Notes under the pieces: model-generated
Seen by the model: only the letters and a program-made list of their open reading frames with translations
Told to the model about the DNA's origin: nothing
The model's database searches: none
Part shown: one piece after another, positions 56,783-64,000 of the stretch
Position numbering within the stretch: position 1 is the stretch's first letter
How the letters are laid out: every line of letters begins with the position of its first letter
Position numbers and translations under genes: made by a program
From: an uncultured Clostridia bacterium
Lineage (GTDB): Bacteria > Bacillota > Clostridia > Christensenellales > Aristaeellaceae
Reading direction: 5' to 3'
Length of the DNA: 64,000 nucleotides
Assembly (NCBI GenBank): GCA_934636105.1
Contig: CAKTZR010000013.1
Coordinates: 1-64,000, forward strand

Positions 56783-58077
56783 TAATCGCCGTCGGCCAGG
56801 GTGACCACGTTCGTCTGATAAAACGCGGTTAGCGCGCGGATCATATGCTCTACGTCGGCGCAGCCCGCCGTTTCATAGCTGGAGTGCATGGCCAGCTGGG
56901 CCAGGCCGATATCCACGGTATTCATGGAAACATGCGCGTTGGAGAGGTTGCCCAGCGTCGAGCCGCCGAGGATATCCGAGCGGTTGGCGAAGTGCTGCAC
57001 CGGCACGCCCGCCTTGGCGCAGATTTCCGCGAAAATCGAGTCGGAAACCGCGTCGGTGGTGTATTTTTGGTTCGCGTTGTGCTTGATGACCACGCCGCCG
57101 TTCATGAACGTGCGGTTCAGCTCGTCGTATTTCTCCGGATGGTTCGGATGGACGGCGTGCGCGTTATCCGCCGAAACCATGAAGCTGGAAGACAGCGCCG
57201 CGCGAATCTGCGCATCCGACAGGCCGAGGGAAGAAAGCGCGCGGCTGAGCACGTCGGAAAGCAGCGTGGAATCCGCGCCCTGCTTGGAAAGACTGCCGAC
57301 TTCTTCGTTATCGAAGATCGCGCAGACGTTCACATGGCTATCCGCCGGCGCGGCGATGAACGCGGCGAGGGAGGTGTACGCGCATTCCAGATCGTCGATG
57401 CGCGGGCAGGAGAAGAACTCCTCGTGCGCGCCCCAGACGCTGGCGGGCGTGCGGTTGTAGAGGAACAGGTCGCAGGCCACGACGTCCGCTTCCGGCACGC
57501 CCGCTTTCGCGGCAACCTCGGCGGCCAATGCGCCATTCGCGTCCTTGTCGCCAAAGAGCGGGAGCATGTCCACCTGCGGGTTGTAGCTGTAACCGTTGTT
57601 GATGTCGCGGTTGAAGTGAATCGGCATGTTCGGAATCAGCGCCGCGTCGCGGCCCAGATCGATCAGCTTTGTCACGAGCTTTCCGTTTTCCCGTACCAGC
57701 GCACGGCCCGCGATGGAGAGAGGCTTGTCAAACCACGTGGACATAATCATGCCGCCGTAGCGCTCCACGTCCAGCCGGATGTACGCGCCTGCCGCTTCGC
57801 CCTCGGCATGGGCCTTGAGCTTGAAGGTCGGGGAATCGCCGTGGCTGGCGACGATCTGGCAGTGGGTGAAGCCGTTTTCCGGCACGGTAAAGGCGACGAC
57901 GGCCGAACGGTTGCGCGTCACATAATAGCGCCCGCCGGGGACAACGGCCCACGTCGCATGTTCATTCAGACGGGTGAAGCCTGCCGCATCCAGCATGCCG
58001 CAGGCCTGCTGCACCGCCTGAAACACCGTCGGGGCATTCGCAACATAATCAAGAAAAGAAGCGACCTCCGGTTTCAT
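56770..58077 (-). CDS. M18-family aspartyl/acidic aminopeptidase
   Basis: A 435-residue zinc exopeptidase of the M18 family (aspartyl aminopeptidase group). The ligands are visible in ASHGDSPTFKLK, FDNEEVGSLSKQGADS (the paired glutamates), VSADNAHAVHPNHPEKYD and the final histidine near MHSSYETAGCADVEHM. It removes N-terminal acidic residues from peptides. ATG 58077 is chosen, with AGGAG 8 nt upstream; a GTG 9 nt earlier would overlap the ribosome site. It starts 5 nt after the carrier-protein stop, so the two genes are cotranscribed. Confidence 0.94.
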   Translation of the reverse strand: MKPEVASFLDYVANAPTVFQAVQQACGMLDAAGFTRLNEHATWAVVPGGRYYVTRNRSAVVAFTVPENGFTHCQIVASHGDSPTFKLKAHAEGEAAGAYIRLDVERYGGMIMSTWFDKPLSIAGRALVRENGKLVTKLIDLGRDAALIPNMPIHFNRDINNGYSYNPQVDMLPLFGDKDANGALAAEVAAKAGVPEADVVACDLFLYNRTPASVWGAHEEFFSCPRIDDLECAYTSLAAFIAAPADSHVNVCAIFDNEEVGSLSKQGADSTLLSDVLSRALSSLGLSDAQIRAALSSSFMVSADNAHAVHPNHPEKYDELNRTFMNGGVVIKHNANQKYTTDAVSDSIFAEICAKAGVPVQHFANRSDILGGSTLGNLSNAHVSMNTVDIGLAQLAMHSSYETAGCADVEHMIRALTAFYQTNVVTLADGDYQLS

Positions 58078-58082
58078 GGCAA

Positions 58083-58313
58083 TCACTCCTCGGACAGGCG
58101 CGCGACCATTGCGGCCATCGCATCCACGCTGTTGAAGTTCTCCGGGATGATTTCGGTCGCGGGGATGGAGATATCGAACTCGTCGTTCAGCGCGCCGATG
58201 AGCTGGATGATATCCAGCGAGGAGAGAATGCCGTCGTCAATCAGGGTTTCGCAGGTGTCAAAGTCAACGTCCTCGCCGATGTCTTCGAGGATTTCCAGAA
58301 TGGTGTCACGCAT
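58083..58313 (-). CDS. Free-standing acyl/aminoacyl carrier protein
   Basis: A 76-residue four-helix carrier protein. The phosphopantetheine site is S32 in DDGILSSLDIIQLI. The highly acidic composition and length match ACP and DltC-type carriers. No fatty-acid gene is near; instead an adenylating enzyme and a PLP decarboxylase lie just upstream on the same strand, so it probably carries an activated amino acid as a thioester. An AAAGGAGC ribosome site lies upstream of ATG 58313. Whether it is a DltC ortholog or a dedicated carrier cannot be settled from sequence alone. Confidence 0.88.
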   Translation of the reverse strand: MRDTILEILEDIGEDVDFDTCETLIDDGILSSLDIIQLIGALNDEFDISIPATEIIPENFNSVDAMAAMVARLSEE

Positions 58314-58423
58314 AGTTGTTTGCTCCTTTATGATTTTTTGAATTATGTTTCAGCGCAGAATGCGGACGCGCAATGCGCGCCCCTACATGCGCTTGTTTGC
58401 AGTGGTTATAAAAAAACTTATAT

Positions 58424-58480
58424 GTGGGAAATCCAAGAACCTCAGGTTCTTGGTGGGGTTTGGGGCAAAGCCCCAAAAAA
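58424..58480. repeat. Paired-hairpin intergenic element, copy 5
   Basis: CCAAGAACCT/AGGTTCTTGG (58433-58453, loop C) and TTTGGGGC/GCCCCAAA (58459-58477, loop AAA). The 57-bp unit differs from copy 6 at one base only (58459 against 61254). It lies between the decarboxylase and carrier-protein genes. The rest of the 169-nt spacer shows no clear promoter. Confidence 0.88.
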
Positions 58481-58482
58481 CG

Positions 58483-59640
58483 TCATTCGTGGTTCAGTTC
58501 CCAGCTGTGCACGGTGCCGCGCGCCAGACGGTCGCCGTCCTCGCCGTGCAGAACGATGCGCGGCATGTCGCGGCTGAGGAAAAGCGCGGGGCCTTCCGTC
58601 ACCGAATACGCGCCGATGTTCATAAACGCCAAAACATCACCCTGCTGAAGCGGATGCAGCTCGGCTTTGCGCACCAGCACATCCGCCGTCGTGCAGAGAC
58701 TGCCGCATAGCGCCCACGGCTGCAGGTCACCCTCGCGCACCGGGCTTTGCTGGATGATCGGCACACGCATGCCCATGTTGCCGCCCAGATAATTGACGTG
58801 GTGAATGCCGCCGTCTACAATCGCGTAGGACGTGCCGCAGTTCACCTTCGTATCGATCACGCGGGTAAGATATGCGCCGCATTCGGACGCGAAGAAGCGC
58901 CCCATTTCAATCGTTAGCTCGCAGTGCTCGGCCAGCGCGGCCAAATCCGGCGCAAGTTCGCGAATCGGGGCGAGCGTGTCGCTGTGATCCTCGTGATTGA
59001 AATACGGGAAATACAGCCCCGGGCCGTATTCCACGCGCACGGTTTCCATGCCGTAGTCTGCTTTCAGGCGTTCGACCAGCTCAGTCAGCATGGCCAGTTC
59101 TTTGCGCTGGCCGTCGAGCTTCTTGCGCTGCGTGCCGGAGAAATAATGCACGCCCTCGATGCGGATGTTTGGCGTTTCGGCGCGGCGGTCGAGCGCGGCG
59201 AAGAAGTCCCGCTCGTCCATGCCGAACTGCGAACCCGCCGTCAGCCGCAGCAGCACGGGGTAAACCCGGCTGCGCGCGCGCGCCGCTTCATCGATCAGAC
59301 GGATGTGCAGCGGCGATTCGCAGGTGAAACGGGTCACGCCCAGCTCCATGGCGCGCTCCACGTCGGCCAGGGTCTTGTTCACGCCGGAAAAGAGCACCAT
59401 GTCCGCCGGAACGCCCATTTTATGGCAGATTTCCAGTTCGCCGGGGCTGCATACCTCCAGCGTGCCGACCAGACCGCGCATCGCGGCAATCAGAAACGGA
59501 TTCGCCTTGATGGAGTAGCACAGGCCGATGTTTTTCGGCACGATGCCGCGCACGGCGCGCATGCGGGTTTTCAGCTGCTCCTCGTCAAAGACGAAGCACG
59601 GCGTGCCGAAGCGCTCGGCGACGGAAAAGAGGTTATCCAT
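58483..59640 (-). CDS. Group IV PLP-dependent amino-acid decarboxylase (LysA/ODC/BtrK-like)
   Basis: A 385-residue alanine-racemase-fold enzyme. The PLP lysine is K45 in CYSIKANPF; EVCSPGELEICHKMGV, HYFSGTQ, the glycine-rich YGPGLYF phosphate region, EMGRFFASECGAYL, and the cross-subunit C316 in CGSLCTTAD with Y345 in GAYS complete the family pattern. Group IV includes diaminopimelate, ornithine and arginine decarboxylases and BtrK, which decarboxylates glutamate while it is bound to a carrier protein. Its gene overlaps the adenylating enzyme by 8 nt and lies upstream of the carrier-protein gene, so a carrier-bound substrate is likely (inference). It is not the usual LysA, since no lysine genes are near. 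Confidence 0.88.
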   Translation of the reverse strand: MDNLFSVAERFGTPCFVFDEEQLKTRMRAVRGIVPKNIGLCYSIKANPFLIAAMRGLVGTLEVCSPGELEICHKMGVPADMVLFSGVNKTLADVERAMELGVTRFTCESPLHIRLIDEAARARSRVYPVLLRLTAGSQFGMDERDFFAALDRRAETPNIRIEGVHYFSGTQRKKLDGQRKELAMLTELVERLKADYGMETVRVEYGPGLYFPYFNHEDHSDTLAPIRELAPDLAALAEHCELTIEMGRFFASECGAYLTRVIDTKVNCGTSYAIVDGGIHHVNYLGGNMGMRVPIIQQSPVREGDLQPWALCGSLCTTADVLVRKAELHPLQQGDVLAFMNIGAYSVTEGPALFLSRDMPRIVLHGEDGDRLARGTVHSWELNHE

Positions 59641-61177
59641 GTCGCGCCTCCTTTTTGGCGGCCTTTGCGGCGGCGTATTGTTCCAGCAGCGCGGCGCGGT
59701 CGATCTTGCCGTTCTTGTTGAGCGGCATTGCGTCCACCTGCATGAAGATATTGGGAATCATGTAGCCCGGCAGCACCTCGCGCAGCGCGCCCGTGATGGC
59801 CGCCTTATCCGCTTCGCCGGTGTAGAAAGCCAGAATTTTGCCCTTATCCGCCAGATAGGCGCAGAGCGCGCGCTCCACGCCGGGCACGGCGGTCATCTGC
59901 ACTTCGATTTCGCTCAGCTCGATGCGGTGGCCCATGTGCTTAATCTGAAAATCCTTGCGGGAGACATAAACCATTTCGCCGCGCTCGTTGACCTTCACGA
60001 GGTCGCCTGTGCGATAAATCGGTTCGAGATAGGCGTGATTGAGCGGGTTCTGGGTGAAGCAGGCGGCGGTGCGCTCCGCGTCCTTGTAATAGCCCAATGC
60101 GACGGAGGTGCCGCTGACGCACAGCTCGCCGATTTCGCCGTCTTTGACCGCTTCGCCGCCGTCCGGCGTGAGCAGCAGAATGCGCTCGTTTTTGAACGGC
60201 ACGCCGATGGGCAGCGTTTCGTTTTCGGCAAATTCGCGGTCAACGACGTAATACGTGCAGTTGCAGGTGATTTCCGTCGGGCCGTAAAGGTTGACGTATT
60301 GCACATTCGGCAGATATTTTTGCAGCTTGTGCAGGTGCTTGATCGGCATGACCTCGCCGGAAAAGAGGATGGCGCGAAGCGTCGTCGGCGTTTTATAGGC
60401 CAAGGCGTTCATCGTCGTCAGGAAGCAGAGCGCGCTGACCGCCCAGACCATCAGCGTTGCGCCGCGGTCGCAGAGGAAATCCATCAGCTTCGTCGGGTTG
60501 GTGAAATATGCCGTCGGCACGATTTCCACGCGCGCGCCGGTGAACAGACCGCTGTAAATATCCTTCACGGACACATCGAAGTCAAACGGCGCCTGATTGG
60601 CCAGCACGTCTTTTTCCGTGATAGCGAACGTCTCCGCAAAGCAGGGGATAAACTCGCATACGTTGCGGTGGCAGACGACCACGCCCTTCGGCGTGCCGGT
60701 CGAGCCGCTGGTGAAGTTGACATAGAGCGGGTCTGCGTCGATCATCTGCGCGCGGACGGCGGAAAGCGCGGCTTCGTCCGGCGTCGTTTCTTCCAGCTCC
60801 TCCAGAAGCAGAATGCGCGCGGGCGGGTCGATGTCTTCCAGCTGGGTCAGATGCGCCCTGTCGGTCACGACAATCGGCGTATCCAGCGTTTCCAGCATGG
60901 CGCGCACGCGCGGCGCGGGATGGCGCAAATTGAGCTGGGAATAGGCGCACCCGGCATAGACCGCGCCCATGAAGCCCACGACGGTTTCCACGCCCTTGTC
61001 CATGTAGAAGCCGACAACGCTGCGCGGCGGCACGAGCGGAATCAGCGCGCTGGCGACCCTTTGTGCCCGGCTGACGAGTGCGGAGAAGGTGACGGCGGTA
61101 TGCTCGTCGGCAAAGGCGTTTTTTTCCGGCAGACGCGCGGCGGTCTGCTCCAAGTAATCCAGAATCAGATTCTTCAT
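59633..61177 (-). CDS. Amino-acid adenylation enzyme, DltA-like stand-alone A domain
   Basis: A 514-residue adenylate-forming enzyme. The phosphate loop FTSGSTGTPKG is at 155-165, the A5 region NLYGPTEITCNCTYY, A7 YRTGDLV, A8 hinge KDFQIKHMGHRIELSEIE, and the catalytic lysine K491 in NKNGKID. The A4 segment APFDFDVSVKDIYSGL resembles DltA (D-alanine:carrier ligase), but K205 occupies the position of GrsA W239 where DltA has methionine. The substrate-anchoring D201 is kept, so the substrate is an alpha-amino acid; a lysine at 239 occurs in glutamate-activating domains (surfactin synthetase first module). ATG 61177 follows GAGGAT. It is translationally coupled to the decarboxylase. Confidence 0.9.
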   Translation of the reverse strand: MKNLILDYLEQTAARLPEKNAFADEHTAVTFSALVSRAQRVASALIPLVPPRSVVGFYMDKGVETVVGFMGAVYAGCAYSQLNLRHPAPRVRAMLETLDTPIVVTDRAHLTQLEDIDPPARILLLEELEETTPDEAALSAVRAQMIDADPLYVNFTSGSTGTPKGVVVCHRNVCEFIPCFAETFAITEKDVLANQAPFDFDVSVKDIYSGLFTGARVEIVPTAYFTNPTKLMDFLCDRGATLMVWAVSALCFLTTMNALAYKTPTTLRAILFSGEVMPIKHLHKLQKYLPNVQYVNLYGPTEITCNCTYYVVDREFAENETLPIGVPFKNERILLLTPDGGEAVKDGEIGELCVSGTSVALGYYKDAERTAACFTQNPLNHAYLEPIYRTGDLVKVNERGEMVYVSRKDFQIKHMGHRIELSEIEVQMTAVPGVERALCAYLADKGKILAFYTGEADKAAITGALREVLPGYMIPNIFMQVDAMPLNKNGKIDRAALLEQYAAAKAAKKEARHG

Positions 61178-61218
61178 CGTATGATATCCTCAAAAAGGTT
61201 GAAGCTGTGCGAAGTAAA

Positions 61219-61275
61219 GTGGGAAATCCAAGAACCTCAGGTTCTTGGTGGGGATTGGGGCAAAGCCCCAAAAAA
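61219..61275. repeat. Paired-hairpin intergenic element, copy 6
   Basis: CCAAGAACCT/AGGTTCTTGG (61228-61248, loop C) and TTGGGGC/GCCCCAA (61255-61271, loop AAA). It is nearly identical to copy 5 and lies between the terminator of the DltD-like gene and the adenylating enzyme gene. Confidence 0.88.
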
Positions 61276-61303
61276 GCGGAACGCACAGAAAGCGCGTTCC
61301 GCT
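61270..61303 (-). terminator. Terminator after the DltD-like gene
   Basis: AGCGGAACGC and GCGTTCCGCT form a 10-bp perfect stem (61275-61284 with 61294-61303). On the minus strand TTTTTT follows, partly shared with the repeat element. Confidence 0.88.
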
Positions 61304-61333
61304 ATGCGTTATTCTATTATACCCGATTGCGCT

Positions 61334-62665
61334 TCAAGATTCAACCCTTGGCGAGCGCTTCGAAAAGTCATACCAGACGGAATCGGCGTTTTCCTGCCCC
61401 TGCGGGACGGCGTAAACGCGCAGGGTTTCGCCCGTCGGCACATCGGCGGCGAAGAAAACGGCGTTTTCGCTGTAATCCCGCAGAAGGGTTTCGCTCCCGT
61501 CTGCTGCGACGGAGACGAAGCGGTACAGCGGTGTGACGAGCGTGCCCCGGTTGCAGTCCGCGACGAACTGGCCGTCTTGCAGCGTCAGCCAGACGTTGGT
61601 GATGCGGTCGATGGAAGCGAGGTATTCCGCGCTGTCCGCATAGAACCAGCCACTCACATCTTCGCCGCGCACGTAGGCGTTAAAGAAGGCCGCAAACGCC
61701 GCGCTGAACAGATCCGCGCCGTCGCCGTTCATGTGGTAAAGGTCGTAATAATACCCGTCGAGGTTAGGCAGCCATTCCGTTTTGGCATATTGAAAATTGT
61801 AGCACGGAATCTCGTTTTCGCGGCAGTAGGCCATCAGGCTTTCGCCGTAGGGCAGGAAGCCCGGCTCGGCCAGCGCGTGCGCCGTCAGGTTCGGAGAGAG
61901 GATGACCAGCAGCTTGCTTCCCTTTTCCGCGCAGAGCGCCTTGTAGCGCGCCAAAAGCGCCTTGGACGGGGCGTACAGCTCGTAGATATAGCCCGGATAT
62001 TCCTCGCGCAGCACGGTTTCGCGGATCAGGCTTTCGGCGCTCTCCTCGCTGGTGTGGCGCAGGAAGCCGCCGCCCGCGTAGGCGACCGTCGCATCCATCG
62101 TGGGCTTGAGCCGTTCATATTCCTTTTGAGGATTCAGACGAAGTCCGATGGTTTTGGCCACGTCCGCAAGAGATTCGGCGCCGAACTCGCGGAACATCAG
62201 CAGGCGGTCGAGGTATTGGCCGTCCTCCCGGCTTGTATCCAGATAATAGGTCAGCTTATTCTCTGCGTCGCTGAGGAAGGGCATGAGCTTGTAAAGCGCG
62301 TTGGGGTCTTCCTTGGCTGTGTCAAAATTATACGGCTCGACGACCAGCACGGTGTATTCCGGGTCGTTTTTGCGATACAGTTCGCGCGTCAGCGCCAATT
62401 CGCCCTGAAGCGACAGCCCCGGCACGGCGGCGGAAAACGCCTGCATGCCCGTCTGTTCGCTGATGAGCGCCGCGTTGAAGTGGTCGCGCACGATGGAAGA
62501 ACCGACGACCGCCAGCTCGATGTCCTCGCGGGTTTTCAGCTCGTCCATCGTCAGGGCGACGAACGTATCCGTCTGAATCAGAAAGGTGTTGGCCAGCAGC
62601 ACGACGGGCACAAACGCCAGAAAGAACGCAAAGAATCGAACAAAGGGACGAATGTTTTTGTTCAC
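61334..62665 (-). CDS. SGNH-hydrolase-like membrane-anchored protein, DltD-like (copy 2)
   Basis: A 443-residue protein with an N-terminal membrane anchor (FVRFFAFFLAFVPVVLLANTFLI). Then LAVVGSSIVRDHFN provides the GxS nucleophile (S56/S57 region), and YDLYHMNGDGADLFS the D-x-x-H catalytic pair. This architecture is that of DltD and other extracytoplasmic acyl/aminoacyl transferases that act on polymers. A C-terminal beta-rich domain (about 110 residues) is additional. The GTG 62665 start has GGGAGG 9 nt upstream and lies 22 nt after the stop of its paralog; upstream in-frame ATGs lie inside that gene. It shares about 40% of residues by eye with the next gene. Confidence 0.8.
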   Translation of the reverse strand: MNKNIRPFVRFFAFFLAFVPVVLLANTFLIQTDTFVALTMDELKTREDIELAVVGSSIVRDHFNAALISEQTGMQAFSAAVPGLSLQGELALTRELYRKNDPEYTVLVVEPYNFDTAKEDPNALYKLMPFLSDAENKLTYYLDTSREDGQYLDRLLMFREFGAESLADVAKTIGLRLNPQKEYERLKPTMDATVAYAGGGFLRHTSEESAESLIRETVLREEYPGYIYELYAPSKALLARYKALCAEKGSKLLVILSPNLTAHALAEPGFLPYGESLMAYCRENEIPCYNFQYAKTEWLPNLDGYYYDLYHMNGDGADLFSAAFAAFFNAYVRGEDVSGWFYADSAEYLASIDRITNVWLTLQDGQFVADCNRGTLVTPLYRFVSVAADGSETLLRDYSENAVFFAADVPTGETLRVYAVPQGQENADSVWYDFSKRSPRVES

Positions 62666-62687
62666 GAAGGGAAGCCTCCCGAAAAAA

Positions 62688-64000
62688 TCAAACTTGCAGG
62701 CAGGGTTCTTCATCCTCGCCGGGGTGGAAATCGAAGTAAAGCTCCGGGTCGTCCTCGCCGCCCTGCACGCGGGCATAGACGCGGATGCACGTCCCCGTCC
62801 ATTCGCCCTTGGCGCAGGAGAGAATGCCCTCCGTCTGCCAATCGGTGAGCGGGGTTTCCTCGCCCGTGGCCTCATCGCGCAGGAAGAAGCGGTATTCCGG
62901 CGTGACGCTTGTGCCGTGGTTGCAGTTGGCCAGATACACGTCCCGCGTGCCGTTTTCGCTTGCGGCGATCACGGTCTGCTCGTCCTGTTCCCAGGCCATG
63001 TTCCAGTCTGCATCCGGGTCGTAGGTCTGAATCCAGCAATTTGGAATGACGGTGACGGAAGCGAGGTATTCCCATTTGCTGCCGTAAAACCAATCGCTCG
63101 TATCCTCGCCCGCCGTATAGGCGTTGAAGAATTTGGAGAAGCAGTGGCTGAAAATATCCGATCCGCTGCCGACCATGTGATACAGGTCGAAATAATAATC
63201 GTCCGTCTTGCGGGGGTACAGTTCCGGCTTGGCCAGCGAGAAATTGACGCATTCGATGCCGTTATCCCGGCAGAAGCGCATCAGCGCGTCGTTGTAATCC
63301 AGAAAGCCGGGAATGGCGAGGTTGTGAACCGTCAGATTCGGATAGATGAACACCATCAGCTTGGAGCCGTTTTGCTCGACCAGATCGCGGTATTCCAGCA
63401 GCATCTCTTTGGAGCGCGGGAACAGGTCGTAATAATAGTCCGTGGATTCGCGGATAATCTGCTGACGGATGGTCTTTTTGGCGCGGTCCTTTGTGTTGTA
63501 GCGCACAAAGCCGCGGCCTTCGTAGCTCATGCGCTTATCCAGCTTGGGCCTGAGCTTTTCGTAGGTTTCAAACGGCCAGAAGTGCAGGCCGACGGTCTTC
63601 ATGAAATCCGAAAACGAATCCACGCCGAAATCGCGGAACATGCACAGCCTGTCCAGATACCAGCCGTCCTCCCGGCAGAGGTTCAAATAATATTTGATTC
63701 GCTCGACGGGGGAGGAGAGATACGGCATCAGTTCGTACTGCGCCTCGATGCCCTCTTTCACCGTGTCGAATGTGAACGGCTCGACGACGAGCACCGTCCA
63801 TTCCGGGTGATTGGTGCGGTAAAATTCTTTCGTCATGGCCAGATCGGCTTGCAGCGCCGCGCAGGGAATGCCCAGCGAAAAGCTCTCCAGCCCGGTTTCC
63901 TCGGTAATCATCTCGGCGTTGAAGTGGTCGCGCACGATGGAGGAGCCGACGAACACCATCTCGACGTCGTCGCGCTGCTTCATCTCCGCCAGCGTCAGCC
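62688..64000 (-). CDS. SGNH-hydrolase-like protein, DltD-like (copy 1, partial)
   Basis: At least 437 residues of a paralog of the preceding gene, running out of the window at 64000 without its start. The visible N-terminal part TLAEMKQRDDVEMVFVGSSIVRDHFNAE aligns with TMDELKTREDIELAVVGSSIVRDHFNAA of copy 2, so about 40 residues with the membrane anchor are missing. The D-x-x-H pair occurs in YFDLYHMVGSGSDIFSH. The same C-terminal extension ends in YFDFHPGEDEEPCL. Two tandem enzymes may act on two acceptors or transfer steps; an MBOAT (DltB-like) partner may lie beyond the window. Confidence 0.8.
   Translation of the reverse strand, partial: LTLAEMKQRDDVEMVFVGSSIVRDHFNAEMITEETGLESFSLGIPCAALQADLAMTKEFYRTNHPEWTVLVVEPFTFDTVKEGIEAQYELMPYLSSPVERIKYYLNLCREDGWYLDRLCMFRDFGVDSFSDFMKTVGLHFWPFETYEKLRPKLDKRMSYEGRGFVRYNTKDRAKKTIRQQIIRESTDYYYDLFPRSKEMLLEYRDLVEQNGSKLMVFIYPNLTVHNLAIPGFLDYNDALMRFCRDNGIECVNFSLAKPELYPRKTDDYYFDLYHMVGSGSDIFSHCFSKFFNAYTAGEDTSDWFYGSKWEYLASVTVIPNCWIQTYDPDADWNMAWEQDEQTVIAASENGTRDVYLANCNHGTSVTPEYRFFLRDEATGEETPLTDWQTEGILSCAKGEWTGTCIRVYARVQGGEDDPELYFDFHPGEDEEPCLQV

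Overview
The window is high-GC DNA (clearly above 50% GC in nearly all genes) from a low-redundancy, gene-dense bacterial chromosome. The rpoB/rpoC, dnaX, rbgA and rplS sequences, the Shine-Dalgarno sites (GGAGG type), the frequent TTG/GTG starts, Gram-positive signal peptides, an LPKTG sortase substrate and the absence of outer-membrane genes all point to a Firmicutes/Clostridia member, probably a gut-type lineage (Christensenellales- or Oscillospirales-like; this placement is a guess). No tRNA, rRNA, CRISPR array, prophage or insertion sequence was recognised.

Layout: (1) 1-8188: the end of tuf, then a strong promoter, a structured leader and rpoB-rpoC. (2) 8260-13800: an AraC-type regulator and four tandem paralogous exported proteins on the minus strand. 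(3) 13882-19014: pepT, a dinD-like gene, an AEC permease and dnaX. (4) 19168-34613: a long plus-strand carbohydrate/phosphodiester operon: an ABC importer with its own LacI regulator and a candidate operator over the promoter, followed by four phosphoesterase families (PhnP-like MBL, calcineurin-like, two GDPDs), a serine hydrolase, a beta-propeller protein, a P-loop kinase, a GH13_18 phosphorylase, a HAD phosphatase and a MATE exporter. (5) 34803-37553: an amino-acid ABC importer. (6) 37628-44411: surface and export genes: an LPKTG beta-helix protein, a LysR regulator, an exported FMN/FAD reductase and a substrate-binding-like protein. (7) 44445-51770: rplS, rbgA, rnhB, yraN, a giant double GT-C glycosyltransferase and a PHP phosphatase. 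(8) 51769-56516 (minus): a 5-oxoproline operon in which pxpA, pxpB and pxpC are interleaved with two genes matching the two halves of D-glutamate cyclase. (9) 56589-64000 (minus): an amino-acid activating enzyme, a free-standing carrier protein, a group IV PLP decarboxylase, two SGNH (DltD-like) proteins and an M18 aminopeptidase.

The most promising undescribed systems are region 9, which looks like a Dlt pathway rebuilt to load an amino acid on a carrier, probably decarboxylate it there, and transfer it to a surface acceptor; region 8, which links D-glutamate to 5-oxoproline and back to L-glutamate; region 4, which looks built to take up and dismantle glycosylated glycerophosphodiesters; and a family of paired-hairpin intergenic elements (six copies, at about 35.8, 45.0, 46.0, 52.7, 58.4 and 61.2 kb) whose stems covary between copies and which supply the ribosome binding site of several genes.
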